From contig CADCEW010000059.1 in assembly GCA_902800585.1 (NCBI GenBank), positions 1 to 39,594 on the forward strand: 39,594 nucleotides of DNA, read 5' to 3'. Position numbers and translations under genes: made by a program. The DNA comes from an uncultured Prevotellaceae bacterium. GTDB taxonomy: Bacteria > Bacteroidota > Bacteroidia > Bacteroidales > Bacteroidaceae. Numbering within the stretch: position 1 is the stretch's first letter; every line of letters starts with the position of its first letter. Below are positions 17,826-26,725 of this stretch, in pieces. Below the pieces are notes generated by a model that saw nothing but the letters and a program-made list of their open reading frames with translations, made no database searches and was not told the origin of the DNA.

Positions 17826-19601
17826 ATGAAGAAGAAAATTAAATTCAGTCTCGTCTATCGTGACATGTGGCAGTCAAGTGGTAAATTCCAGCCTCGTAAA
17901 GATCAGTTGGAACGCATTGCCCCGGTGATTATTGATATGGGGTGTTTTGCCCGTGTGGAAACCAATGGAGGTGCTTTTGAGCAAGTGAACCTGCTTGCCG
18001 GTGAGAATCCCAACCCTGCTGTCCGTGCTTTTTGTAAACCCTTCAATGAGGTGGGTATCCAGACACACATGCTCGATCGTGGTCTCAATGCCATCCGTAT
18101 GTATCCCGTTCCTGACGATGTCCGTGCTTTAATGTATAAGGTAAAGAAGGCGCAGGGTGTGGACATCCCCCGTATCTTCTGTGGACTGAATGACACCCGT
18201 AATATCATTCCCAGTATCAAGTGGGCGAAGGAAGCTGGTATGATTCCACAGGCAACGCTGTGTATCACGACCTCTCCTGTCCATACCGTTGAGTATTACA
18301 GTGCTATTGCCGATGAGGTGATTGCTGCAGGGGCAGAGGAGATTTGTCTGAAGGATATGGCTGGTATCGGTCAGCCTGCCTTGTTAGGTGCCCTGACGAA
18401 GAGTATCAAGACGAAGCATCCTGATATCATCATCCAGTATCACGGACACTCAGGACCCGGTCTGTCGATGGCATCTATCTTGGAGGTCTGCAACAATGGT
18501 GCGGATATCATCGATACCGCCATCGAACCACTGTCATGGGGTAAGGTGCATCCAGACATTATCTCCGTACAGTCGATGCTGAAGAATGAAGGCTTCGAGG
18601 TGGAGGATATCAATATGAATGCGTATATGCAGGCTCGTACACTGACCCAGGAGTTCATAGACGACTGGCTCGGCTACTTTATCAATCCTGCCAACAAACA
18701 CATGTCAAGCCTCCTATTAGGTTGTGGACTGCCTGGCGGTATGATGGGATCCATGATGGCAGACCTTGGTGGTATCCACAGTGTCATCAATAAGAGTCGT
18801 GCCAAGAAGGGTGAACCCGAGTTAACCACAGACGATATGCTCGTGAAACTCTTCAATGAGGTAGAGTATGTATGGCCTCGTGTGGGTTATCCCCCATTGG
18901 TAACACCGTTCTCACAGTATGTGAAGAACATTGCTTTGATGAACTTACTCACCATTGAACAGGGTAAGGGACGCTTTGTGATGATGGACGACTCGATGTG
19001 GGGCATGATCCTCGGCAAGAGTGGTAAGATTCCCGGCACCATCGATCCTGAACTGGTGGAGTTGGCGAAGAAACAGAACCGTGAGTTCACGGATGTGGAT
19101 CCGCATACCTTGGTACCCAATGCCCTGGATGATTTCCGCAAGGAGATGGACGAGAATGGATGGGAGTATGGACAGGATGACGAGGAACTCTTTGAATTGG
19201 CTATGCATCCCGAGCAGTATCGTAACTATAAGAGCGGACAGGCAAAGAAGAACTTCCTGGCTGACTTGCAGAAGGCAAAGGATGCCAAGATTGGCGCCAA
19301 GGTTTCTCCTGCAGAACTGGCTGCCTTTAAACATGCGAAGGCTGATCCTCTCACCGCTCCAATTGCCGGACAGGTCTATTACGAGTTCTCTGGTGAGGGT
19401 GTCTGCGAACCCTGTCTCGATCCGTTTATCGGACAACAGTACAAGGAGGGTGACATCTTCTGTTATATCCAGGCGCCATGGGGCGAGATTGTTCCTATTC
19501 CTGCTGCACTTGGTGGAAAACTCGTTGAAGTCAGTGCCAAGTCAGGAAGCAAAGTCCGTCGTGGCGATAACCTCGCTTGGATAGAAAGAGCCAACAGCTA
19601 A
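17826..19601 (+). CDS. Oxaloacetate decarboxylase alpha / pyruvate carboxylase B-like carboxyltransferase lacking the biotin lysine
   Basis: 591 residues. The carboxyltransferase TIM barrel is intact: Y-R-D-M-W-Q-S near residue 11-17, the carbamylatable lysine K176 in L-K-D-M-A-G, metal histidines H206 and H208 in Y-H-G-H-S-G, and L-P-G-G-M-M near 305. The C-terminal domain has the shape of a biotinyl domain (A-P-I-A-G-Q-V-Y...G-S-K-V-R-R-G-D-N-L-A). Where E-A-M-K is expected, however, it reads Q549-A-P-W-G553, so the biotin-accepting lysine is absent. It may use a separate carrier protein, which is common when subunits are split. No beta subunit or carrier gene adjoins it. The likely chemistry is transfer or release of CO2 from oxaloacetate or methylmalonyl-CoA; the substrate is uncertain. 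Confidence 0.85.
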   Translation: MKKKIKFSLVYRDMWQSSGKFQPRKDQLERIAPVIIDMGCFARVETNGGAFEQVNLLAGENPNPAVRAFCKPFNEVGIQTHMLDRGLNAIRMYPVPDDVRALMYKVKKAQGVDIPRIFCGLNDTRNIIPSIKWAKEAGMIPQATLCITTSPVHTVEYYSAIADEVIAAGAEEICLKDMAGIGQPALLGALTKSIKTKHPDIIIQYHGHSGPGLSMASILEVCNNGADIIDTAIEPLSWGKVHPDIISVQSMLKNEGFEVEDINMNAYMQARTLTQEFIDDWLGYFINPANKHMSSLLLGCGLPGGMMGSMMADLGGIHSVINKSRAKKGEPELTTDDMLVKLFNEVEYVWPRVGYPPLVTPFSQYVKNIALMNLLTIEQGKGRFVMMDDSMWGMILGKSGKIPGTIDPELVELAKKQNREFTDVDPHTLVPNALDDFRKEMDENGWEYGQDDEELFELAMHPEQYRNYKSGQAKKNFLADLQKAKDAKIGAKVSPAELAAFKHAKADPLTAPIAGQVYYEFSGEGVCEPCLDPFIGQQYKEGDIFCYIQAPWGEIVPIPAALGGKLVEVSAKSGSKVRRGDNLAWIERANS

Positions 19602-19616
19602 CAGCCAACACCAATC

Positions 19617-20111
19617 ATGGACTATCAGGCACTTCTTGATAAGTATTATCCGCAAGACGGTGCGCTGCGTCGTCTTTTACTCAAGCACAGTCGGCAGGTT
19701 GCCGACCGTGCTTTGCTTATTTGTGACCGTCACAAGGAACTGCCTGTCGACCGTCAGTTCTTGGAAGAGGCAGCCATGCTCCACGATATCGGGGTGTTCC
19801 GTTGTGATGCACCCAGCATCTATTGTGAGGGCACGGAACCCTATATCAAACACGGACCCATCGGTGGTAAAATCCTTCGTGCTGAGGGTTTCCCTCGTCA
19901 TGCAAGGGTTGCCGAACGTCATACCGGTACTGGCTTACCAGGCTATGAGCCGGAGACGTTAGAGGAGCAGATTATCTGCTATGCCGATAAGTTTTATTCC
20001 AAGTCGTCACCCGACCATGTCCGTACTGTCTTGGAAACGGCTCAGTCGTTGGAGAAGTTCGGTGCCGAAGGGGTTAAGATTTTTCTGGGGTGGGCAGAGA
20101 GATTTGAATAG
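19617..20111 (+). CDS. HD-domain phosphohydrolase
   Basis: 164 residues. The HD metal site is complete: H24 in L-K-H-S-R-Q-V, L-H-D-I-G at about 55-59, H83 in I-K-H-G-P-I-G-G and H101 in V-A-E-R-H-T-G. A-D-K-F-Y supplies the last aspartate. This is a small HDIG-type hydrolase, probably acting on nucleotides or phosphorylated metabolites; the substrate is unknown. It lies 15 nt after the carboxyltransferase gene, likely the same transcript. Its TAG stop is the first part of the conserved promoter module upstream of lptD. Confidence 0.85.
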   Translation: MDYQALLDKYYPQDGALRRLLLKHSRQVADRALLICDRHKELPVDRQFLEEAAMLHDIGVFRCDAPSIYCEGTEPYIKHGPIGGKILRAEGFPRHARVAERHTGTGLPGYEPETLEEQIICYADKFYSKSSPDHVRTVLETAQSLEKFGAEGVKIFLGWAERFE

Positions 20112-20180
20112 GCTGCACCTCAAAAATAAAAATAAATACGTATTTATTTTGTATTTTGCTCGGTTTGCACTACCTTTGCA
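20109..20180 (+). promoter_or_regulatory. Promoter module copy 1 (lptD)
   Basis: A 72-bp unit shared nearly base for base with 36968-37039 and 39271-39342. In order: TAGGCTGCACCTC, an A-rich run, palindrome AAATAAAT-ACGT-ATTTATTT (20130-20149), -33 TTTG at 20148-20151, 19 nt, TACCTTTG at 20171-20178. The palindrome abuts the -33 box. The lptD start codon is 5 nt beyond the -7 box. Confidence 0.85.
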
Positions 20181-20183
20181 GCC

Positions 20184-23057
20184 GTGAGAAAAAAGACTCT
20201 CATCGTAATATGGCTCTTCGTCCTGACATTTGTAATGGCGGAGATACCTCGTATGCGCTTTCCTGTAGAGGAAAAGAGCAAGGATTCCGTGGCTGTTGAC
20301 TCCATCAAGAAAGACACGGCTCTTACCTCTTCCGTCTTACCTCTTCCGTCTTCTGTGGACACTACCAAGATGGACTCCTTGCAATTGGCCATCTTCAAAC
20401 ACAACAAGGCGATAGACGACTCCCTGCATGCTGACAGCATCAACCGACAACGTAAGAACGGAATTGATGCTCCTGTGGAGTATCAGGCATACGATTCAAT
20501 GACGTATGAGGGGACTTCAGGAATGGCACATCTCTATGGTAATGCCCAAGTGAAATACATGGACATGGACTTACAGAGCGACCAGATATACATGCATTTA
20601 GATTCCAGTCTGGTGCATGCCACCGGTTCCATGGACTCTACGGGCACGAAGTACGGTACACCGGTCTTTAAGATGGGTAGTGATACCTATGAGAGTGACA
20701 CGATGGCATTCAACTTCAAGACGAAGAAGGGTCTGATACAGAATGTCTATACGCAGCAGGATGACGGTTTTATGGTGTCAGAACTCTCCAAGCGTAATGA
20801 GAAAGGAGAATTGTTCCTGCAACATGGACGTTATACTACCTGTGACGAACCGCATCCTGACTTCTATATCGCCCTGTCACGTGCCAAGGTGCGTCCTGGC
20901 AAGGATGTGGTATTCGGACCTGCCTATTTGGTGGTGGCAGACGTGCCGTTACCTTTAGCCATTCCTTATGGTTTCTTCCCGTTCACGAAGAGTTATAGTA
21001 GCGGTTTCATCATGCCGACCTATGGTGATGAGTCTACCCGTGGCTTCTATCTGCGTGATGGTGGTTATTATTTTGCCCTCAGCGACAAGTGGGACTTGAA
21101 ACTCTTGGGTGAGATTTATACCAAAGGTTCATGGGGAGTGTCTGCAGCCTCCAATTACCGCAAGCGTTATAGGTATAGTGGTTCTTTCTATGCCAGTTAT
21201 CAGAGTACGAAGACAGGTGACAAGAATATGCCTGACTATTCGAAGACGACGAGTTTTAAGATTCAGTGGAGCCACCATCAGGACTCGAAGGCAAATCCGT
21301 ACTCCCAATTGTCTGCCAGTGTGAACTTCGCCACGACCAGTTATGAGCGTGACAACCTGAACTCAATGTATAACCCGCAGGCGATGACGCAGTCGACACG
21401 TACCAGTTCAATTAACTGGAGTACATCATTCTCCAGTATCGGCATGACCTTGAGTGCGACAGCCAACCTCAACCAGAATATGCGTGACTCGACCATTGCG
21501 CTGACACTTCCTGACCTGAATGTCTCCATTGCCCGTTTCTATCCTTTCAAACGCAAGCATCGTGCAGGCAAGGAACGCTGGTATGAGAAGATTTCTATGA
21601 GTTATACGGGACAGTTGAGCAACTCCATCAATACGAAGGAGGATAAGTTGTTGCATTCCAGTCTGACAAAAGACTGGCGCAACGGTATGCGACATAATAT
21701 TCCAATCAGTGCCAACTTCACGCTCTTCGGTTATGTGAACATCAATCCGTCACTGAATTTTACGGATAGGATGTACACGCAGAAACAAAGGCGCTCTTGG
21801 GATGAGGATGACCAAAAGGAAGTGATTGATACCTTGCAGGGCTTCTATAATGTCTATGACTGGAGCCTGAATGTGTCGGCATCAACGAAACTCTATGGAA
21901 TGTATATCCCTAACCGGAAAATCTTTGGAAACAAGATTCAGGCGGTACGCCACGTGATTACTCCCTCCGTCAGTTTCAGTTATGCCCCGGACTTCGGTGC
22001 TTCGCGCTATGGTTATTATGAGACCTATCAAAAGACGGACCGTGAGGGTAACGTGACAATGGTAGAATACTCTCCTTATTCAGGATCACTCTATGGTGTT
22101 CCAGGCAAAGGTAAGACGGGAATGATCTCGATGGATATCTCTAATAACATTGAGATGAAAATCAAGAGTGATGATGACTCGACAGGTTTCAAGAAAATCA
22201 GTATCATTGATGAGTTGGGTGCCTCGATGTCGTATAACTTCGCCACTGACTATCATCCGTGGAGTGACCTCTATACGCGTCTGCGCTTGAAGCTCTCGAA
22301 GAGTTATACCCTCAACCTCAATGCGACCTTTGCTACTTACGCTTATGATGTGGACTCTTTAGGTCATCCCTATATAGGCAATCATACGGAGTATAGCAGG
22401 GGACGTTTCGGTCGTTTCCAAGGTATCTCCCAAAACCTGTCGTATACACTCGATAACACGAAGGTCGCTAATTTCTTCAAATGGTTACGGGGCGAGAAGG
22501 TCAGTAAGAAGAAAGGTAATAAGAAGGGTAGGGATGATGAAGAAGAGTACGACAGTGGCGTAGAGACCAATATCGATGATAAGATGGAGGCAGGAAAACA
22601 TGGAGCCAGAAAGGAGAAAGGAATGGCAGAGACTGATGAAGACGGCTATATGACGTTCAGTATTCCATGGTCACTTAGTATCGGGTATGGAATATCCGTG
22701 CGAGAGAATACGGCAGGTCAGTTTAATTACGACTCCATGCGCTATCCGTATAAAGTCACGCAGAACTTGAACTTCAGTGGTAATATCCGTATTGCTGAGG
22801 GCTGGAATATCTCGTTCTCCAGTGGTTATGACTTCGATAGACACAAGATGTCTTTAACAACGGCATCCGTGTCACGTGACCTCCACTGTTTCAACATGTC
22901 ATGCTCTGTCGTATTGGCACCATACACCAGTTATAACTTCTCCTTCCGATGCAATGCGGCAACGCTGACCGATGCCTTGAAGTACGATAAGCGCAGCAAT
23001 TCCACCAATGCCGTACAATGGTATTCGTTATCTTTCTGCCATCAACAACGCCTGTAG
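20184..23057 (+). CDS. lptD: LptD-family outer-membrane LPS assembly protein
   Basis: 957 residues. It begins at GTG with an N-terminal hydrophobic segment (T-L-I-V-I-W-L-F-V-L-T-F-V-M-A), a periplasmic beta-jellyroll region at about 95-260 (G-T-S-G-M-A-H-L-Y-G-N-A-Q-V-K-Y) and a long barrel. The L-P-L-A-I-P-Y-G-F-F-P-F-T motif is characteristic of LptD-like proteins. In the family, LptD with LptE inserts lipopolysaccharide into the outer leaflet. An in-frame repeat (20321-20352) gives T-S-S-V-L-P-L-P-S-S-V near residue 48. The -7 box ends 5 nt before the GTG, so the message would be essentially leaderless. The 3' end overlaps the opposite antiporter gene by 30 nt. Confidence 0.85.
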   Translation: MRKKTLIVIWLFVLTFVMAEIPRMRFPVEEKSKDSVAVDSIKKDTALTSSVLPLPSSVDTTKMDSLQLAIFKHNKAIDDSLHADSINRQRKNGIDAPVEYQAYDSMTYEGTSGMAHLYGNAQVKYMDMDLQSDQIYMHLDSSLVHATGSMDSTGTKYGTPVFKMGSDTYESDTMAFNFKTKKGLIQNVYTQQDDGFMVSELSKRNEKGELFLQHGRYTTCDEPHPDFYIALSRAKVRPGKDVVFGPAYLVVADVPLPLAIPYGFFPFTKSYSSGFIMPTYGDESTRGFYLRDGGYYFALSDKWDLKLLGEIYTKGSWGVSAASNYRKRYRYSGSFYASYQSTKTGDKNMPDYSKTTSFKIQWSHHQDSKANPYSQLSASVNFATTSYERDNLNSMYNPQAMTQSTRTSSINWSTSFSSIGMTLSATANLNQNMRDSTIALTLPDLNVSIARFYPFKRKHRAGKERWYEKISMSYTGQLSNSINTKEDKLLHSSLTKDWRNGMRHNIPISANFTLFGYVNINPSLNFTDRMYTQKQRRSWDEDDQKEVIDTLQGFYNVYDWSLNVSASTKLYGMYIPNRKIFGNKIQAVRHVITPSVSFSYAPDFGASRYGYYETYQKTDREGNVTMVEYSPYSGSLYGVPGKGKTGMISMDISNNIEMKIKSDDDSTGFKKISIIDELGASMSYNFATDYHPWSDLYTRLRLKLSKSYTLNLNATFATYAYDVDSLGHPYIGNHTEYSRGRFGRFQGISQNLSYTLDNTKVANFFKWLRGEKVSKKKGNKKGRDDEEEYDSGVETNIDDKMEAGKHGARKEKGMAETDEDGYMTFSIPWSLSIGYGISVRENTAGQFNYDSMRYPYKVTQNLNFSGNIRIAEGWNISFSSGYDFDRHKMSLTTASVSRDLHCFNMSCSVVLAPYTSYNFSFRCNAATLTDALKYDKRSNSTNAVQWYSLSFCHQQRL
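20321..20352. repeat. In-frame CTCTTCCGTCTTAC repeat inside lptD
   Basis: Two exact copies of TTACCTCTTCCGTC (14-bp period) with a third partial copy, in frame in the N-terminal linker of LptD before the jellyroll. Confidence 0.75.
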
Positions 23058-25292
23058 GGCTTCTTCCTCACCCACAATCCAGATGATATCTCCCTCTTGG
23101 AAACGTCTGTTAGGACTGACAGATGAGAGGTTCTCTTTTCCTTCCTCTAAACCGATGACCATACAACTGTACAGGTCACGGATACCACTCTCTATCAGGG
23201 TCTTGCCTATAAACGGACTGTCACTGCCGATAATCAACTGACGCAGTTTCATCTCACGGTCTTCCAGATTGATATCCTCCCCGAAGATTTCCTTCTCTAC
23301 GGCATCCTTGAATTTGGCGAGTTGGTCGTCACTGCCGATGACTTCCAATTTGTCACCAGGATAGATGACATAGTCACCGTCAGGGATGTTCAGTCGATGA
23401 TTGGCACGAAGAATACTGGAGACATGAATACCATATTTCTTACCGAAACTCAGTTGTTTCAGGTTACTTCCCATCCACATTGAGTCCATCGGTACGTCAA
23501 AGATGGCGATATGCACGTCACGGTCCAACAACTTACCTTCATAGAGCGGCCGTTTCTTGCCATGTACCTGGGCGGCAATATCCCTGGAACGCAGGTTCAG
23601 GATAAACAGTCGCTCCAGTTTGATGCTTCGTTGCTTGATGGTACGGGAGACAACAATCAGACCTACGGCAATGATACCGATAGTAATCATGATGGCACTG
23701 GAGAAACGACTCAGGTAATGACAGATATAGAAGATGAAAGCCACCGCGATAACCGCACGTACCAAGATGGTGAAGAGCAGGGGTAGGTGGTTGACATTAC
23801 TCTCTGCCCATAATGCCTTCCATTCCTCACTGCGGTTCTTTTTCATTACCATCGCACGAAGGAAGGGTGAGATGAACAGCACGGTCAAAACACCAGTGAT
23901 GGCATTCGCATACCAATGGAGTTCCCAACCTGGGAGCATCTGACGGGTGATGGGTAGCACGAAGGTGAACATGATGGTAATCATAGCGGCAGTAAGGATG
24001 GAGTATATCAGCGTGTTCATTGCCATCTGGGTCAACAGCCGTTTCCATTTACTCGACTCGTTAGAACTCGGATGACTCATCGACAGATGGTTCAGGATCT
24101 TAATGAACTGATTCGGCAAATGATGCTCGATACTGCTATAGGCTGGTGTTGCCAAACGTATCATATAAGGTGTCAGGAACGTGGTGATGACAGAGACAGC
24201 CACGACTACCGGATAGAGGAAGTCGCTGATGACACCCAAGGACAGTCCTAAGGAGGCGATGATGAAAGAGAACTCACCGATCTGTGCCATGGAAAATCCG
24301 CAACGCATGGCAGACTTCAGGGACTCACCACCCAGCATGAAGGAGATGGTACCGAAGATACCTTGACCTATCAGGATGGTCAGCACAAGGGCGATGATAG
24401 GTATAGCATATTCCACCAGGATTTTCGGGTCTACCAACATACCCACAGACACGAAGAAGATGGCACCAAAGAGGTTCTTCACAGGCTCTACCAGTTTCTC
24501 AATACGTTCTGCCTCAATGGTCTCAGCCAAGATGCTACCCATGATGAAAGCACCGAAGGCAGAGGAGAAGCCTACCTTTGTCGAGAAGACAGCCATGGCA
24601 CAACAGAGTCCGAGAGATACGACCAGCAGTACCTCTGCATTAATCAGACTGCGTACCTGACGCAGAAAAGCAGGAATCGCAAAGATACCAACGACCAGCC
24701 AGAGTACTAGGAAGAAACCAATCTTGGCAATAGAACCCAGCATCTGTCCTCCGTCTGGGTTGTTGCCACTGGCAATGGCACTCAGCATCACCATCATCAC
24801 GATAGCGAGGATGTCTTCCAGTATCAGCACACTCATCACCAGTCCTGCAAACTGTTGCTGGCGCAGTCCTAAGTCGTCGAAGGCCTTATATATAATAGTG
24901 GTGGAACTCATCGCCAGCATACCGCCGAGGAAGATACAGTCCATCTTTCCCCAACTGAAGAGCTGACCGATGATGACACCCAATAGGGACATACAGAAGA
25001 TAATGGTCACAGTGGAAATGATGGGTGAGGCACCCATCTTCAGGATTTTCTTGAACGAGAAGTCAAGTCCTAAGGAGAACAACAGGAACATCACACCGAT
25101 ATCAGCCCACATGTGAATGCTTTCCATGTCGACAACAGAAGCGGTATAGGGCATGTGGGGACTCACTAAGAAGCCTGCTACGATATAGCCTAATACCAAA
25201 GGTTGCTTGAGTCTCTTGAAAATCAAGGTAACGATACCTGCTGATACCAATATCAGGGCAAGGTCATTGATAAGTGGTGGAAGTTCGGCCAT
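23028..25292 (-). CDS. CPA2-type monovalent cation:proton antiporter with two TrkA-C domains
   Basis: 754 residues, inner membrane. About twelve helices fill residues 1-400: L-V-L-G-Y-I-V-A-G-F-L-V-S-P-H, M-F-L-L-F-S-L-G-L-D-F-S, and S-T-K-V-G-F-S-S-A-F-G-A-F. Extra helices follow at about 425-540. Two TrkA-C (RCK-C) ligand-binding domains close the protein, at about 575-665 (D-Y-V-I-Y-P-G-D-K-L-E-V-I-G) and 675-754 (G-D-I-I-W-I-V-G-E-E-E-A). No NAD-binding TrkA-N domain is seen, unlike KefB/KefC. It probably exchanges K+ or Na+ for H+. The gene follows pepT by 112 nt of repeats. Confidence 0.88.
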   Translation of the reverse strand: MAELPPLINDLALILVSAGIVTLIFKRLKQPLVLGYIVAGFLVSPHMPYTASVVDMESIHMWADIGVMFLLFSLGLDFSFKKILKMGASPIISTVTIIFCMSLLGVIIGQLFSWGKMDCIFLGGMLAMSSTTIIYKAFDDLGLRQQQFAGLVMSVLILEDILAIVMMVMLSAIASGNNPDGGQMLGSIAKIGFFLVLWLVVGIFAIPAFLRQVRSLINAEVLLVVSLGLCCAMAVFSTKVGFSSAFGAFIMGSILAETIEAERIEKLVEPVKNLFGAIFFVSVGMLVDPKILVEYAIPIIALVLTILIGQGIFGTISFMLGGESLKSAMRCGFSMAQIGEFSFIIASLGLSLGVISDFLYPVVVAVSVITTFLTPYMIRLATPAYSSIEHHLPNQFIKILNHLSMSHPSSNESSKWKRLLTQMAMNTLIYSILTAAMITIMFTFVLPITRQMLPGWELHWYANAITGVLTVLFISPFLRAMVMKKNRSEEWKALWAESNVNHLPLLFTILVRAVIAVAFIFYICHYLSRFSSAIMITIGIIAVGLIVVSRTIKQRSIKLERLFILNLRSRDIAAQVHGKKRPLYEGKLLDRDVHIAIFDVPMDSMWMGSNLKQLSFGKKYGIHVSSILRANHRLNIPDGDYVIYPGDKLEVIGSDDQLAKFKDAVEKEIFGEDINLEDREMKLRQLIIGSDSPFIGKTLIESGIRDLYSCMVIGLEEGKENLSSVSPNRRFQEGDIIWIVGEEEALQALLMAER

Positions 25293-25299
25293 TATAAAG

Positions 25300-25327
25300 T
25301 TTAAAGTTTAGAGTTTAAAGTTTAAAG
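25300..25327. repeat. TTTAAAG tandem repeat
   Basis: Four copies of a GTTTAAA/GTTTAGA 7-bp unit in the pepT-antiporter gap. The same unit recurs at 29062-29120 and 34844-34884 and, in coding sequence, at 34235-34269. Confidence 0.8.
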
Positions 25328-25364
25328 TCCCATTTGTCTAATCGTCGTTAATTGTCACTTGTCT

Positions 25365-25402
25365 AATCGTATCTTTAGCACGCTTACACCTTTAGGTGTA
25401 AG
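25365..25402 (-). other. Hairpin module downstream of pepT
   Basis: Perfect stem CTTACACC / TTTA / GGTGTAAG (25383-25402), beginning 2 nt after the pepT stop. It is flanked by AATCGTATCTTTAGCACG (25365-25382, plus strand). The same 18-bp flank, followed by a stem of different sequence with the same loop, occurs at 38781-38818. There is no T tract, so an ordinary intrinsic terminator is not obvious. Confidence 0.75.
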
Positions 25403-25404
25403 AA

Positions 25405-26631
25405 TTAAGCATTGTAACTGCCAACGAGTTCACAGATTTTGACGATGACCTGCATGGCTTTTTCCATCGACTGGATGGGAACAAACTCATAAGGTCCATG
25501 GAAATTGATGCCACCGGCAAAGATGTTAGGACAGGGGAGTCCTTTGAAAGAGAGCTGGGCACCGTCTGTACCCCCTCGGATAGGACGTACCTTTGGAGCA
25601 ACACCCGTCTCCTGCATGGCACGCAATACCAAGTCGATGACATGCATGGCATCGGGTTCTATCTTCTCCTTCATATTATAATACTGGTCTTTCACCTCGG
25701 CAGTGACAGTACCTTCTCCGTATTTCTCATTCATCGTCTCCACGCAGTTCTCGATGAATCGCTTGCGATCCTCAAAACGCTCTCTGTCATGGTCACGGAT
25801 GATGTATGACAGGGTGGCTTTCTCTACATTGCCTTCTACACTTAACAGATGATAGAAGCCCTGATAGCCTTCGGTGGTTCCGGGAGTCTCGTCAGCGGGT
25901 AACATAGCGGCCAGCTCCATCGCCAACAGGATGGCGTTCACCATCTTGTCCTTGGCATAACCGGGATGCACATTGATACCCTTGCAATGAATCTTGGCAC
26001 TGGCGGCATTGAAGTTCTCAAACTCCAGTTCTCCGACATCACTACCATCCATCGTATACGCCCATTCGCATCCGAACTTCTCCACGTCGAAGTGATGGGC
26101 ACCCATACCAATCTCTTCATCGGGATTGAAAGCAATACGGATCTTACCGTGCTTGATGTCCTTATGTTCCTGCAAGTATACCATCGCCTGAACAATCTCG
26201 GCAATGCCAGCCTTGTCGTCAGCACCTAACAGTGTCGTCCCATCGGTCACGATGATATCTTCACCTACATGTTGCAACAACTCAGGGAACTTCTTCGGAC
26301 TGCTGACAATTCCTTTGGACAACAGGATGTCCGAGCCGTCATAGTTTCGTACAATCTGTGGTTTGATGTCCGCACCCGAACAGTCAGGACTGGTATCGTA
26401 ATGGGAGATAAAACCGATGGTAGGTACCTTGTCCTTGGTATTCGCCTTGAGGGTAGCATAGAGATACCCTTTCTCATCGAGTTCCACATCGTCAAGACCT
26501 TCTTTCTCGAGTTCTTTTTTCAAGTATTCTGCGAAAATCAGTTGTTTGGAAGTACTGGGCACACTGTCGCTGTCCTCAGCCGATTGTGTGTCGAATTGGG
26601 TGTAGTTTAGGAATCGTTCTGTAATATCCAT
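25405..26631 (-). CDS. pepT: Peptidase T (tripeptide aminopeptidase)
   Basis: 408 residues, cytoplasmic M20 metallopeptidase that removes N-terminal residues from tripeptides. The zinc site is visible: I-S-H-Y-D-T near 75-80, the bridging D-D-K in L-L-G-A-D-D-K-A-G near 139, N-P-D-E-E-I-G near 171, M-D-G-S near 195 and F-H-G-P-Y-E near 380. Length matches the family. A complete promoter precedes it and a structured hairpin follows. The antiporter gene downstream is probably transcribed with it or separately; the spacer does not settle this. Confidence 0.96.
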   Translation of the reverse strand: MDITERFLNYTQFDTQSAEDSDSVPSTSKQLIFAEYLKKELEKEGLDDVELDEKGYLYATLKANTKDKVPTIGFISHYDTSPDCSGADIKPQIVRNYDGSDILLSKGIVSSPKKFPELLQHVGEDIIVTDGTTLLGADDKAGIAEIVQAMVYLQEHKDIKHGKIRIAFNPDEEIGMGAHHFDVEKFGCEWAYTMDGSDVGELEFENFNAASAKIHCKGINVHPGYAKDKMVNAILLAMELAAMLPADETPGTTEGYQGFYHLLSVEGNVEKATLSYIIRDHDRERFEDRKRFIENCVETMNEKYGEGTVTAEVKDQYYNMKEKIEPDAMHVIDLVLRAMQETGVAPKVRPIRGGTDGAQLSFKGLPCPNIFAGGINFHGPYEFVPIQSMEKAMQVIVKICELVGSYNA

Positions 26632-26653
26632 GTGCTATGTGCAATAATTTTTG

Positions 26654-26684
26654 CAAAAATAAGGAAAAATACTGATATAACAAA
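26654..26684 (-). promoter_or_regulatory. Complete promoter for pepT
   Basis: On the minus strand: TTTG at 26681-26684, exactly 19 nt, then TATTTTTG at 26654-26661. The start codon is 22 nt downstream. Confidence 0.8.
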
Positions 26685-26693
26685 AATTTTTCG

Positions 26694-26701
26694 TAACTTT
26701 G
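26694..26701 (+). promoter_or_regulatory. -7 box for the acid phosphatase gene
   Basis: TAACTTTG, 24 nt before the chosen ATG. It lies back to back with the pepT promoter. Confidence 0.6.
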
Positions 26702-26725
26702 GAGCGCAAAATTAAAATTAGTAGT

